DNA of 8,670 nucleotides from Pseudomonadota bacterium (GTDB lineage Bacteria > Pseudomonadota > Gammaproteobacteria > Burkholderiales > Gallionellaceae), in NCBI GenBank assembly GCA_021783525.1, contig JAJXTT010000053.1:1-8670 (forward strand), given 5' to 3'. The notes under the pieces are model-generated. The model was not told where the DNA came from. It searched no databases and worked only from the letters and a program-made list of their open reading frames with translations. Both the position numbers and the translations under genes were made by a program. Shown here in pieces: positions 1 to 6,399 of this stretch (positions are counted from its first letter, which is position 1; each line of letters opens with the position of its first letter).

Positions 1-2
1 AG

Positions 3-623
3 ATGTCAACTACCGCAGAGAAGGTCTCGCAGCTCGACACCAAGCAGCTTGAGAAGTTTATCGACCTGCGTCTGGAAGAGATGCTGCCCAAGAAGCTGGC
101 GGAAATCGATGCCAACAAGACGCCGAGCATGGCGCTGATCGCGACCAAAGGGACGCTGGACTGGGCCTATCCCCCGTTCATCCTGGCGTCCACCGGCGCG
201 GCACTGGGCTGGGACGTCAAAGTGTTCTTCACGTTTTATGGCCTGCTGCTCCTGAAGAAGGAGATCGGGGCCGAGGTGAGTCCTCTGGGCAACCCGGCCA
301 TGCCGATGAAAATGCCGTTCGGCCCAAAATGGTTCCAGAGCTTTGTCTGGCCGATGCCGAATCTGATCATGGCCGGCATTCCCGGTTTCGAGAAGGTAGC
401 AACCAGTCTCATGAAGAAGACCTTCAAGAACAAGGGTGTGGCCACGGTCAAGGAACTGCGCGACCTGTGCATCGAAGCCGGTGTCGAAATGATCGCCTGT
501 CAGATGACCGTGGATGTCTTCGGCTTCAACAAGGACGACTTTATCCCCGAAGTGAAGGATTACGTCGGTGCCGCGTCGTTCCTGCCGATTGCGTCCAAGG
601 CAGACGTCGCCCTGTTTATCTAG
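3..623 (+). CDS. dsrE2: DsrE2-like sulfur-trafficking protein (DsrE/DsrF/DrsH-like family)
   Basis: Complete 206-residue ORF ending in TAG. The core (about residues 42-206) has the DsrE2-family look: a hydrophobic strand followed by TKGTLDWAYPP (48-58), a hydrophobic stretch ASTGAALGWDVKVFFTFYGLLLL (62-84, described here by position), and the conserved cysteine motif IACQMTVDVFG (164-174) with Cys166. A second cysteine, Cys156, lies ten residues earlier, and the protein ends in ALFI, a common end for the family. Residues 1-40 are a charged, probably helical extension. In this family the conserved cysteine is thought to carry persulfide or thiosulfonate sulfur, often alongside TusA and rhodaneses; that is family knowledge, and neither partner gene is visible here. 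The ATG at 3 is the only start in the window; its ribosome-binding site would lie off the edge, so a slightly longer protein cannot be excluded. The gene converges on galE and is probably functionally unrelated to the EPS cluster. Confidence 0.85.
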   Translation: MSTTAEKVSQLDTKQLEKFIDLRLEEMLPKKLAEIDANKTPSMALIATKGTLDWAYPPFILASTGAALGWDVKVFFTFYGLLLLKKEIGAEVSPLGNPAMPMKMPFGPKWFQSFVWPMPNLIMAGIPGFEKVATSLMKKTFKNKGVATVKELRDLCIEAGVEMIACQMTVDVFGFNKDDFIPEVKDYVGAASFLPIASKADVALFI

Positions 624-644
624 ACTTCGAATAGGCCGTCGTAC

Positions 645-684
645 ACCACCCGTTGCGCACCAGTTCCCGTGCGCAACGGGTGGT
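645..684. terminator. Perfect 16-bp stem hairpin between convergent genes
   Basis: Positions 645-660 (ACCACCCGTTGCGCAC) and 669-684 are exact reverse complements, separated by the 8-nt loop CAGTTCCC. The hairpin starts 22 nt after the DsrE2-like stop codon and lies between two convergent genes, which is where a bidirectional terminator is expected. Neither flank has a U-tract (AGTTCC on the right, GTACGACG read leftward), so it does not fit the classical Rho-independent model. Alternatives are an RNA 3'-end stabiliser, a protein-binding palindrome or a REP-like element. The hairpin is certain; its function is inferred. Confidence 0.5.
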
Positions 685-875
685 AGTTCCTCGGGGACAG
701 ACATTCACGATACCAGAGCGGCTGGGACAACTGGAAAAGCATGATGCTGGTTTCGAGAGCTGTTTCTGTCGAAGTTAATTCCGCTGTTGTTGCATTGCCC
801 GGCCCGTCTTTGCATGTTGTCGTCCCGCCAAGATATGCCCTGCCGTTGTATCGCATGAACCTTGGTTGGGAAAGG

Positions 876-1859
876 TTAACGCGTGGCTTCATGTTTGTGC
901 CACGCCCAAGCGGTTTCCACTATGGCGTCAAGACTTTCGTAGCGTGGCCGCCAGCCCAGTTCCCGTCGTATCCTGGAAGAGTCGGCGATCAGCATGGCTG
1001 GGTCCCCGGCGCGGCGCGCGGCGGTAGTTGCCGGAATCGAGTGTCCCGTCACCTGGCGCGCGACGTCGATCACCTCGCGAACTGAATATCCCCTGCTGTT
1101 GCCGAGGTTGTACACGGCGCTGTCGCCATCAGCCATCAGCAACTGCAGTGCGAGAAGATGTGCCTGCGCGAGATCGCTCACATGGACGTAGTCCCGCACA
1201 CAGGTGCCGTCAGGCGTGGGGTAGTCGGTGCCGAAGATCCTGATATCTGAACGTTCACCGGTTGCCACCTGGAGCGCCAGGGGGATGAGATGGGATTCGG
1301 GTTTGTGGCGCTCGCCGATTGCACCTGCGGCATCGGCGCCAGCGGCGTTGAAATAGCGCAGGGAAACGTAGCGCAGACCGTGGGCCGTGGCGCAGTCTTT
1401 GAGCAGGTGTTCGACGGCAAGCTTGGTTTCGCCATACGGGTTGGTGGGGCGACACGGATGATTCTCCCCGATCGGGGTCCGGTCGGGTTCCCCGTACACC
1501 GCGGCGGTCGAGGAGAAGATAAATCGCCTGACGTTGTGCCGGATCATTGAGTCCACAAGTTCCACTGTGCACGCGAGGTTATTCCGGTAATAGAGCAAGG
1601 GCTGCTCCACCGATTCGCCGACCAGGGAGTAGGCGGCAAAGTGCATCACCGCGTCGATACGATGCTGCGAAAAGATCGCGTCCAGCAACGCGGCATTGCC
1701 CAGATTCCCTTCGATGAACTCACCGCCCGGCAGCAGTTCACGATGTCCACGCGAGAGATTGTCCAGGACGACTACGCCGCAACTGTCATCAATCAGCTCC
1801 TTGACCATGTGGGAACCGATATAGCCGGCACCGCCGACCACCAGTACGTTTGCCTCCAT
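876..1859 (-). CDS. galE: UDP-glucose 4-epimerase
   Basis: Complete 327-residue extended short-chain dehydrogenase/reductase, close to the roughly 338 residues of E. coli GalE. The NAD-binding Rossmann motif GGAGYIGS is at 9-16, followed by VVVLDNLSRG (29-38). HFAAYSLVGESV (73-84), FSSTAAVYG (115-123, catalytic Ser117 by alignment with E. coli Ser124), PYGETK (141-146, catalytic Tyr142 and Lys146), RYFNAAGA (168-175) and the C-terminal GDPAMLIADSSRIRRELGW (285-303) are all family signatures. It interconverts UDP-glucose and UDP-galactose in the cytoplasm using bound NAD; some homologues also accept N-acetylated sugars, which the sequence alone does not decide. The ATG at 1859 is preceded by GGAG with a 7-nt spacer. 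As the last gene of the minus-strand EPS cluster, it probably supplies nucleotide sugar for the polymer. No key residue is missing. Confidence 0.96.
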   Translation of the reverse strand: MEANVLVVGGAGYIGSHMVKELIDDSCGVVVLDNLSRGHRELLPGGEFIEGNLGNAALLDAIFSQHRIDAVMHFAAYSLVGESVEQPLLYYRNNLACTVELVDSMIRHNVRRFIFSSTAAVYGEPDRTPIGENHPCRPTNPYGETKLAVEHLLKDCATAHGLRYVSLRYFNAAGADAAGAIGERHKPESHLIPLALQVATGERSDIRIFGTDYPTPDGTCVRDYVHVSDLAQAHLLALQLLMADGDSAVYNLGNSRGYSVREVIDVARQVTGHSIPATTAARRAGDPAMLIADSSRIRRELGWRPRYESLDAIVETAWAWHKHEATR

Positions 1860-2197
1860 TGGCAGACTCCGAAATCCTCACCCTTAATTTTTTGACCAAA
1901 GGCTTTGCGTGGAGTGGTCTTCCCGGACGGCTATCATGGACCTCTCCAATCTGCTCTCACAATGCCCACGCTGCTTTTACGTCGGCAACAGAAAAAAAGG
2001 ATCGAAAACCTGCGGCTCCTGTCCACACTTTGTAAAAGCATTTCTGCTGTTTCTGCTGTGGTAGCATCTGGCGCAGGTTAGCGGGTGTTGGGAGCCAAAG
2101 GAAGCAACTTCAGCGAAATAGATCGAAGCAACCCAATGATCGATGCGTCCCGATACGCCGGAAAAACCTGGAATTGCCGGTGTATCGCCGCGAGCGA
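1860..2197. other. 338-nt gap upstream of galE; inverted repeat and A7 tract
   Basis: I recognise no gene here. TGCTTTTAC (1972-1980) and GTAAAAGCA (2032-2040) form a perfect 9-bp inverted repeat 51 nt apart. Between them an A7 run (1992-1998), read as U7 on the galE strand, follows a weak 4-bp stem (TCCT 2017-2020 with AGGA 1998-2001). This could be a poor terminator for the ATPase transcript. TTTCTGCTG occurs twice in tandem at 2041-2058. No convincing sigma-70 promoter for galE is visible, although the size of the gap suggests that galE may have its own. Confidence 0.4.
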
Positions 2198-3145
2198 TTA
2201 CCGCGACCCGCTGTTCTTCTGGTTCCCGGGGCTGGTGCCGCCGTCAGCATCCGGATGCGACAGCGCGTCGGTGATTGGGGCGGGCGATAAGCCTGCCTCG
2301 CCGGAACCCTGCGTGTCCGCCTGCTGGGCCCCGGGAAAGAGACCGCCTTTGCGTTTTTCGCGTGCCACATCTTCAACAAGATCCGCCGTAATCTGCTTGG
2401 CCTGTTCGGCATAGCCGAATACGAGCGTAGTATCACACAGCAGGTTGATGAGCCGCGGAACGCCGCCACTGTTGCGGAACACAGCATCGCTGGTGGCCTC
2501 GTCGAACAGTTCCGGGTCGCCGCCCGCTACCGTGAGGCGGTGACGGATATAGTCGCGGGTCTCCTGGGCGTTCAGCGGTTCCAGGTGGTAATCCACCGAA
2601 ATTCGCTGGGCGAACTGCTCGAGGTCGGGCCGCCGCAACAGATCGCGCAGGCCGGCCTGGCCGACCAGGAAGACCTGCAGCACCTGATCCTTGTCGGCGT
2701 TCACATTGGACAGCATGCGCAGCTCCTCAAGGGTTTCCGGAGCCATGTTCTGCGCCTCATCGATGATGAGTACAGTGCGGCGGTTGTGGGCGTATTCCTT
2801 GATGACAAAGTCGATGAAAGTCTGGTACAGGCCTACCTTGTCCTTGCCGGCGTACTCCAGATTAAAGGCCATAAGCACCCATTGGAGCAGTTCCCCGAAG
2901 GAGCGGTGGGTATTCGAAATCAGGCCTACGGTTACATCGCGGTCGATCTGGTTCAGCAGTTGGCGGATGAGAGTGGTTTTGCCGGTGCCGATTTCGCCGG
3001 TGATTACGCTGAAGCCAGACTGGTTCATCAGGCTGTACTCAAGCAGTACCAGCGCCATGCGGTGCTTGGGGCTCAGATAAAGAAAGCTCGGATCAGGCAG
3101 GAGGGAAAACGGCTTCTCCCGAAACCCGTAAAAGTTCTCGTACAT
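2198..3145 (-). CDS. ExeA/GspA-like AAA+ ATPase of the EPS (PEP-CTERM-type) locus
   Basis: 315-residue AAA+ ATPase. It starts with the characteristic MYENFYGFREKPFSLLPDP (1-19). It then shows Walker A GEIGTGKT (50-57), Walker B VLIIDEAQN (125-133), a sensor-1-like VFLVGQ (158-163), an arginine in FAQRISVDYHL (Arg181) and a sensor-2-like GGVPRLINLLCD (227-238). It resembles the secretion ATPase subfamily found in exosortase-linked EPS loci (TIGR03015 by recollection, not searched). Unlike ExeA, it has no TM helix or peptidoglycan-binding domain after the ATPase core. It ends in a roughly 50-residue Gly/Ser/Pro/Asp-rich tail (266-315) that looks disordered. Its role in EPS assembly is unknown: a motor or an assembly regulator is only a guess. 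The ATG at 3145 matches the family start; the AGAGG upstream is 13 nt away, a long spacing. The nearest upstream gene on the strand is the BY-kinase, 367 nt away. Confidence 0.9.
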   Translation of the reverse strand: MYENFYGFREKPFSLLPDPSFLYLSPKHRMALVLLEYSLMNQSGFSVITGEIGTGKTTLIRQLLNQIDRDVTVGLISNTHRSFGELLQWVLMAFNLEYAGKDKVGLYQTFIDFVIKEYAHNRRTVLIIDEAQNMAPETLEELRMLSNVNADKDQVLQVFLVGQAGLRDLLRRPDLEQFAQRISVDYHLEPLNAQETRDYIRHRLTVAGGDPELFDEATSDAVFRNSGGVPRLINLLCDTTLVFGYAEQAKQITADLVEDVAREKRKGGLFPGAQQADTQGSGEAGLSPAPITDALSHPDADGGTSPGNQKNSGSR

Positions 3146-3512
3146 ATCTATAAATGTGCCTCTGGATCGGTGGCTCGAACCGTGCTTTTCAGCTTTTTTC
3201 CGAAGCCAAAGCCATCGATATTACCTCGAATCGCGATCGGTCCGACGAGTTCCAACGCTGTCCCGGGGTATCTGGGTGCGTATCGACCTCTCGGCTTTTG
3301 ATCGTGCGCGCCTGACTCAATCCGGAACCGGCTTATTGCCGAAGCGTCAGATTGCCCAACATGATATCTACCGCATTTTCCTGCAGTGGCTGCCCACCGA
3401 CACTATCAGTCAGCTGGCCGGCTCAGAATGAGCGCGGGGCATGCGTCATTGTTCGCTGCCCGGTGCGATGTAAGGAACTCAGCGTGTTCATGCGATTTCC
3501 AGTCGCTTGCTG
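3146..3512. other. 367-nt gap between kinase and ATPase genes; no gene recognised
   Basis: Reading all frames gives only short open stretches. The longest is a plus-strand frame at 3156-3431 with no recognisable motif and no clear ribosome-binding site. A minus-strand stretch of about 25 codons ending near 3335 reads plausibly as protein but lies between stops and has no supported start. A short CGGC-TTATT-GCCG hairpin lies near 3329-3341. The gap may carry a promoter or a decayed gene, but nothing here proves either. Confidence 0.35.
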
Positions 3513-4439
3513 TCAGTTGCGCATCTTTCCAGGCAAGCGGCTGCTCCATGCCTGTAGCCTGGCTTTGACTGCGCCGAGAAGTCGGTTATCGTGCAGCTGG
3601 TCGACCACTCTGTCAGACCGCGGCGGATATTGTCGGTCGCCGGACTTGATTCCCTGCGACTTGTTCAGCACTGTGCCGATGAGGTTCGTGTTCTGCACTA
3701 GCAGTTCAGTGGCGCGTTCGATTTCGTGCACCGGTGTTTTGCCCTCTTCGACAACAAGCAGCGCCGCGTCGACGTACGGTGAGAACGCCAAGGTGTCTGC
3801 AGTGGACAACAGCGGAGGCAGGTCGAACAGGACAATGCGCGAACTGTAGCGGGTTTTCAGTTCTTCCACCAGCCGCGCCATCTTCGGGGAATTGAGCATT
3901 TCCGACGAATTTTCCAGCGGCCTGCCGCCAGGGAGGATGACAAAACGCCCGATGCCCGACGGATGAATGAGCAGTTCGGCGAGCGGAATATCGTCCAGCA
4001 AATAGTCGCTCAGACCCCGCTCCGGATGGATGCCGAAATAGGTGTGTACGCTGGGGTTGCGCAGGTCGGCATCGACCAGCAGCACTGTGTAGTCCACTTC
4101 CCTGGCCAGACTTATGGCCAGATTGATGGTGGTAAGAGTTTTGCCCTCACCGATGCCGGCGCTCGTCACTGCCAGGGCATTCCACTGTTTCTCGCACAGG
4201 CGCTGGAGAACGTGGGTGCGCAGAATCCCATACGCGTCAGTGAATCCTCCGGGTTCGACCGCGGTAATGACGCGCATTTCGCGCAAAAAGGCCAACGGCA
4301 CTTCCTCGGTACGGGTATGGGTGTACATGATCTGATCGGCCGGAGTAGTGCTGCCCGCAGCGCCGAATGTGCCAGCCGCGCCGCCCGCCTTGAACCGTTC
4401 CTCGCGCGCCTTTTCCAGCGCCTGTTTGATGCGTTCCAT
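3513..4439 (-). CDS. BY-kinase-like polysaccharide co-polymerase ATPase (CpsD/EpsG-type)
   Basis: 308 residues from the chosen start. It begins MERIKQALEKAREER, the short helical start typical of the EPS/PEP-CTERM-locus tyrosine autokinases (TIGR03018-like). P-loop motifs follow: Walker A SAGIGEGKT (93-101) with TTINLA, Walker A' LLVDADLRNP (120-129) and Walker B IVLFDLPP (202-209). In BY-kinases these bind ATP and catalyse autophosphorylation that cycles the partner Wzz/GumC-type protein during polymer export. The usual C-terminal tyrosine cluster is absent: after residue 222 the only tyrosine is Tyr271. It may therefore act as an ATPase with little autophosphorylation, or use that single site. 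No TM segment is present, so the membrane anchor must come from the chain-length protein encoded just upstream. A 45-codon longer GTG-initiated reading (from 4574) was rejected: it lacks a ribosome-binding site and its extra residues do not look like this family. Confidence 0.9.
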   Translation of the reverse strand: MERIKQALEKAREERFKAGGAAGTFGAAGSTTPADQIMYTHTRTEEVPLAFLREMRVITAVEPGGFTDAYGILRTHVLQRLCEKQWNALAVTSAGIGEGKTLTTINLAISLAREVDYTVLLVDADLRNPSVHTYFGIHPERGLSDYLLDDIPLAELLIHPSGIGRFVILPGGRPLENSSEMLNSPKMARLVEELKTRYSSRIVLFDLPPLLSTADTLAFSPYVDAALLVVEEGKTPVHEIERATELLVQNTNLIGTVLNKSQGIKSGDRQYPPRSDRVVDQLHDNRLLGAVKARLQAWSSRLPGKMRN

Positions 4440-4449
4440 ACTCAATCGA

Positions 4450-4453
4450 CCTC
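4450..4453 (-). promoter_or_regulatory. Shine-Dalgarno site fixing the BY-kinase start
   Basis: Read on the minus strand, GAGG lies 10 nt before the ATG at 4439 (GAGGTCGATTGAGTATG). It supports this start over the longer GTG-initiated reading at 4574, which is preceded by GC-rich sequence without a Shine-Dalgarno match. Confidence 0.6.
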
Positions 4454-4615
4454 GGATTGCGTAGTTATTGGAAAATGCCACGCAGTGTGCATGTTTACAG
4501 CAGTGGCCCGGTCCGCTTCGTTCATCACTTTCAACCAACTTCACCGTCTGGATTGTGCGAATGGTTGTCGGCACAGGCGGTGGCGGCCCGCAGTCTTTGC
4601 ATAGCCGTCAGCGCC

Positions 4616-6379
4616 TCAGCCATGGTTGAACCCTGAAATGAAACGCAGCCCCTTGAACCACAATATGTCCCACGGAATCCACAGGAACTGCACGAGCAGC
4701 ACGACCACGATCAGCCCGGCCAGCATCGACGTCATTGCCAGTTTCCTGTGCTTATGGCGAAGTGCGAGGTCGGTGCTGTTCTCGATATAAGGGATCACGG
4801 ACAGTGGCGCTTCGCCCAGAATCGCTGTGAGGCCGCGAGTGCCGTGAACAGACTTGTCCATGTTTTCCGCGAATGCCGCATAACCCAAGCCGCCGCCCAG
4901 AGAAAGCACGAAACCGAGAGCAATGATGGCAAGGCGGTTAGGCTTGACCGGTTTCTGGGGTAGATCAGGCGGATCGATCATCGACAGGCGCTCGCCCTCG
5001 CGGTCCTTTTCCATCTGTTCGCCGATCCGGGCGTCCATCTGCTTGCTCTTGAGCTTCAGGTACTGCCGCTGGGAATTCTCATAGTCTCGCCGCAGGTCGC
5101 GGTATTTGCGCTGCACAGAAGGGGTTTCAGCGAGGTATTTCTCGAAATCGGCGTTCTTGGCCCGCAGCTGGGCACGTTGCCTCAGTGTGGCTGCGATCCT
5201 GCTCTTGATGCCTTGTAGTTCGGCGTTGAGCGTGAGGTACGCGGGGTTTTGGGGTTGCTCAGCCGGTACTTGCGGCTCGGACGCTTCCTTTTTTATTCGC
5301 GCCTGAAGCGCCGCAAGCTCGGTCTTGAGCTTCACCACGTCCGGGTAGTTGGCGGAGAATTTCGTCTGTTCGGCCTCAAGTTTCGCTTTCAAGCGCGCCG
5401 CTTCTTTGGCCTGTGCCCGCATATCGGAGACGCCACCGATCTGTTTCTTCAACCCGGCGATTTCGCTTTTGAGCCGCACGACGTCAGGGTAGTCTGGATA
5501 ATATTCGGCGCGCTTGGTGGCATATTCAGTCTCGAGCGCTTCGAGCCGGCTCTGCGGATCCAGGATAGGACGTCCGTCGGAACCAATTACCGGTGCGTTC
5601 GGATTAATCTGGGCGAGCTGGCCTTCCAGGAATGTTTTGCGGTCCTGCAGCGAGCGGAGTTCATTGTCGGCTTCGATCAGGTCGTTCTGGTTCCTGTCCA
5701 GAAGCTGCAGATTGAGCTGCTGCAGGTCCGGCAGGCTGTTGAGGTGCTTTTCCTTGAACGTGGCGATCTTGGCTTCAAGATGGGTGATGTGCGTCTGAAG
5801 CTTCTGCGCCTCGTTGGTGAGAAACTTGTAGGTATCCGTTGCCTGCTTAGTGCGAGTTTTGATGTTCTCATTCAGGTAGAGCGTTGTCAGTTCGTTGTCG
5901 ACTTTCTGCGCAACGACGGGCGACTCGCCATCGTATGACAGCTTGAAGGCGATCGTAGCCGGCCGTGGCTGGCCTGTGACCGGGTCGATCACCTTGACGG
6001 TAATGGGCCGGAGCTTGATATCGTGGCGCATCCGCTTGATCAGTTCTTCGGTCGTGTCGCTGCGGCGTTTGTTTGGATACAGGCCGAACTGGTTGATCAG
6101 GTGGAGGAGATTTGAGCGCGTCATTACCCGCTGGCTGATGGTCTGGATGCGCTGCCAAGCGTAGGCGGTGATGGTGGAGCGGATCAGATTCTTGGGAATT
6201 GCCTGCTCCTCGATCAGGATCGTGGCGGAGGAACGGTAGACCGGCGGAATCAGGAACGCCACCAAGATACTGATGACCAGCAACCCCGCAGTGATCAGCA
6301 AGATTCCCTTGCGTCGCCGGCGCAGGGCATCCAGGTAATCCCCGAGGTCTTTGGTCGGCTCAATCGTTTCTTCGTTCAT
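4616..6379 (-). CDS. Wzz/GumC-type polysaccharide chain-length determinant
   Basis: 587 residues with polysaccharide co-polymerase architecture. A charged cytoplasmic N-terminus (DYLDALRRRRKG, 14-25) precedes TM1 (about 25-46, ending in IPPVYRSSATILIEE, a typical Wzz N-domain junction). A long periplasmic region follows, largely coiled coil (about 180-460). Then comes the Pro-rich DPPDLPQKPVKPNR (469-482) and TM2 (about 483-503). After TM2, DKSVHGTRGLTAILGEAPLSVIP (508-530, by position) matches the post-TM2 segment of GumC-like proteins, and a third hydrophobic helix lies at about 547-566. The family controls polymer length and couples to a BY-kinase; the kinase gene follows 176 nt downstream. 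An internal duplication is described separately. The start ATG at 6379 has only a weak GAG-type ribosome-binding site and overlaps a tiny upstream ORF. There is no fused kinase domain, consistent with the separate kinase gene. Confidence 0.92.
   Translation of the reverse strand: MNEETIEPTKDLGDYLDALRRRRKGILLITAGLLVISILVAFLIPPVYRSSATILIEEQAIPKNLIRSTITAYAWQRIQTISQRVMTRSNLLHLINQFGLYPNKRRSDTTEELIKRMRHDIKLRPITVKVIDPVTGQPRPATIAFKLSYDGESPVVAQKVDNELTTLYLNENIKTRTKQATDTYKFLTNEAQKLQTHITHLEAKIATFKEKHLNSLPDLQQLNLQLLDRNQNDLIEADNELRSLQDRKTFLEGQLAQINPNAPVIGSDGRPILDPQSRLEALETEYATKRAEYYPDYPDVVRLKSEIAGLKKQIGGVSDMRAQAKEAARLKAKLEAEQTKFSANYPDVVKLKTELAALQARIKKEASEPQVPAEQPQNPAYLTLNAELQGIKSRIAATLRQRAQLRAKNADFEKYLAETPSVQRKYRDLRRDYENSQRQYLKLKSKQMDARIGEQMEKDREGERLSMIDPPDLPQKPVKPNRLAIIALGFVLSLGGGLGYAAFAENMDKSVHGTRGLTAILGEAPLSVIPYIENSTDLALRHKHRKLAMTSMLAGLIVVVLLVQFLWIPWDILWFKGLRFISGFNHG
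5294..5491 (-). repeat. Internal duplication inside the chain-length protein
   Basis: Residues 297-314 (YPDVVRLKSEIAGLKKQI, 5438-5491) and 345-362 (YPDVVKLKTELAALQARI, 5294-5347) match at 11 of 18 positions, with an offset of 48 residues. The motif resembles the 'HPxVxxLxxqIxxL' segment that GumC/Wzz proteins carry at the turn of the periplasmic coiled coil, here present twice. Confidence 0.75.
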
Positions 6380-6399
6380 GCTGTTGACTCGTTCATCAT
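6376..6399 (-). CDS. Possible 7-codon leader ORF overlapping the chain-length start
   Basis: On the minus strand ATGATGAACGAGTCAACAGC continues into ATGA, giving the peptide MMNESTA and a stop. Its TGA overlaps the ATG of the chain-length gene in the classic ATGA arrangement. It could couple translation where the main start has a weak ribosome-binding site. There is no strong Shine-Dalgarno before it (GCGGGACA about 9 nt upstream at best), and an ORF this short can easily arise by chance. Confidence 0.2.
   Translation of the reverse strand: MMNESTA

Noticed and set aside
6..704. 232-codon minus-strand ORF antisense to the DsrE2-like gene
   Set aside because: The plus-strand frame has clear family motifs; the antisense reading is His/Arg/Gln-rich with no motif and runs through the hairpin.
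620..892. 90-codon minus-strand ORF downstream of galE
   Set aside because: It overlaps the hairpin and the ends of both flanking genes, and has no family features.
2540..3301. 253-codon plus-strand ORF antisense to the ATPase
   Set aside because: It is the mirror of the well-supported ATPase coding frame, and its composition has no independent motif.
3333..3416. Minus-strand stretch of about 25 codons (ending ...LGNLTLRQ) that reads like a protein C-terminus
   Set aside because: It is bounded by a TGA just upstream and has no supported start; too short to call a pseudogene without a homologue.
3156..3431. 91-codon plus-strand ORF in the kinase-ATPase gap
   Set aside because: It runs against all neighbours, has no recognisable motif and no ribosome-binding site.
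4440..4574. 45-codon N-terminal extension of the BY-kinase from a GTG at 4574
   Set aside because: There is no ribosome-binding site before the GTG, the residues do not look like the family, and the ATG at 4439 has a GAGG 10 nt upstream and gives the typical MERIKQALEKA start.
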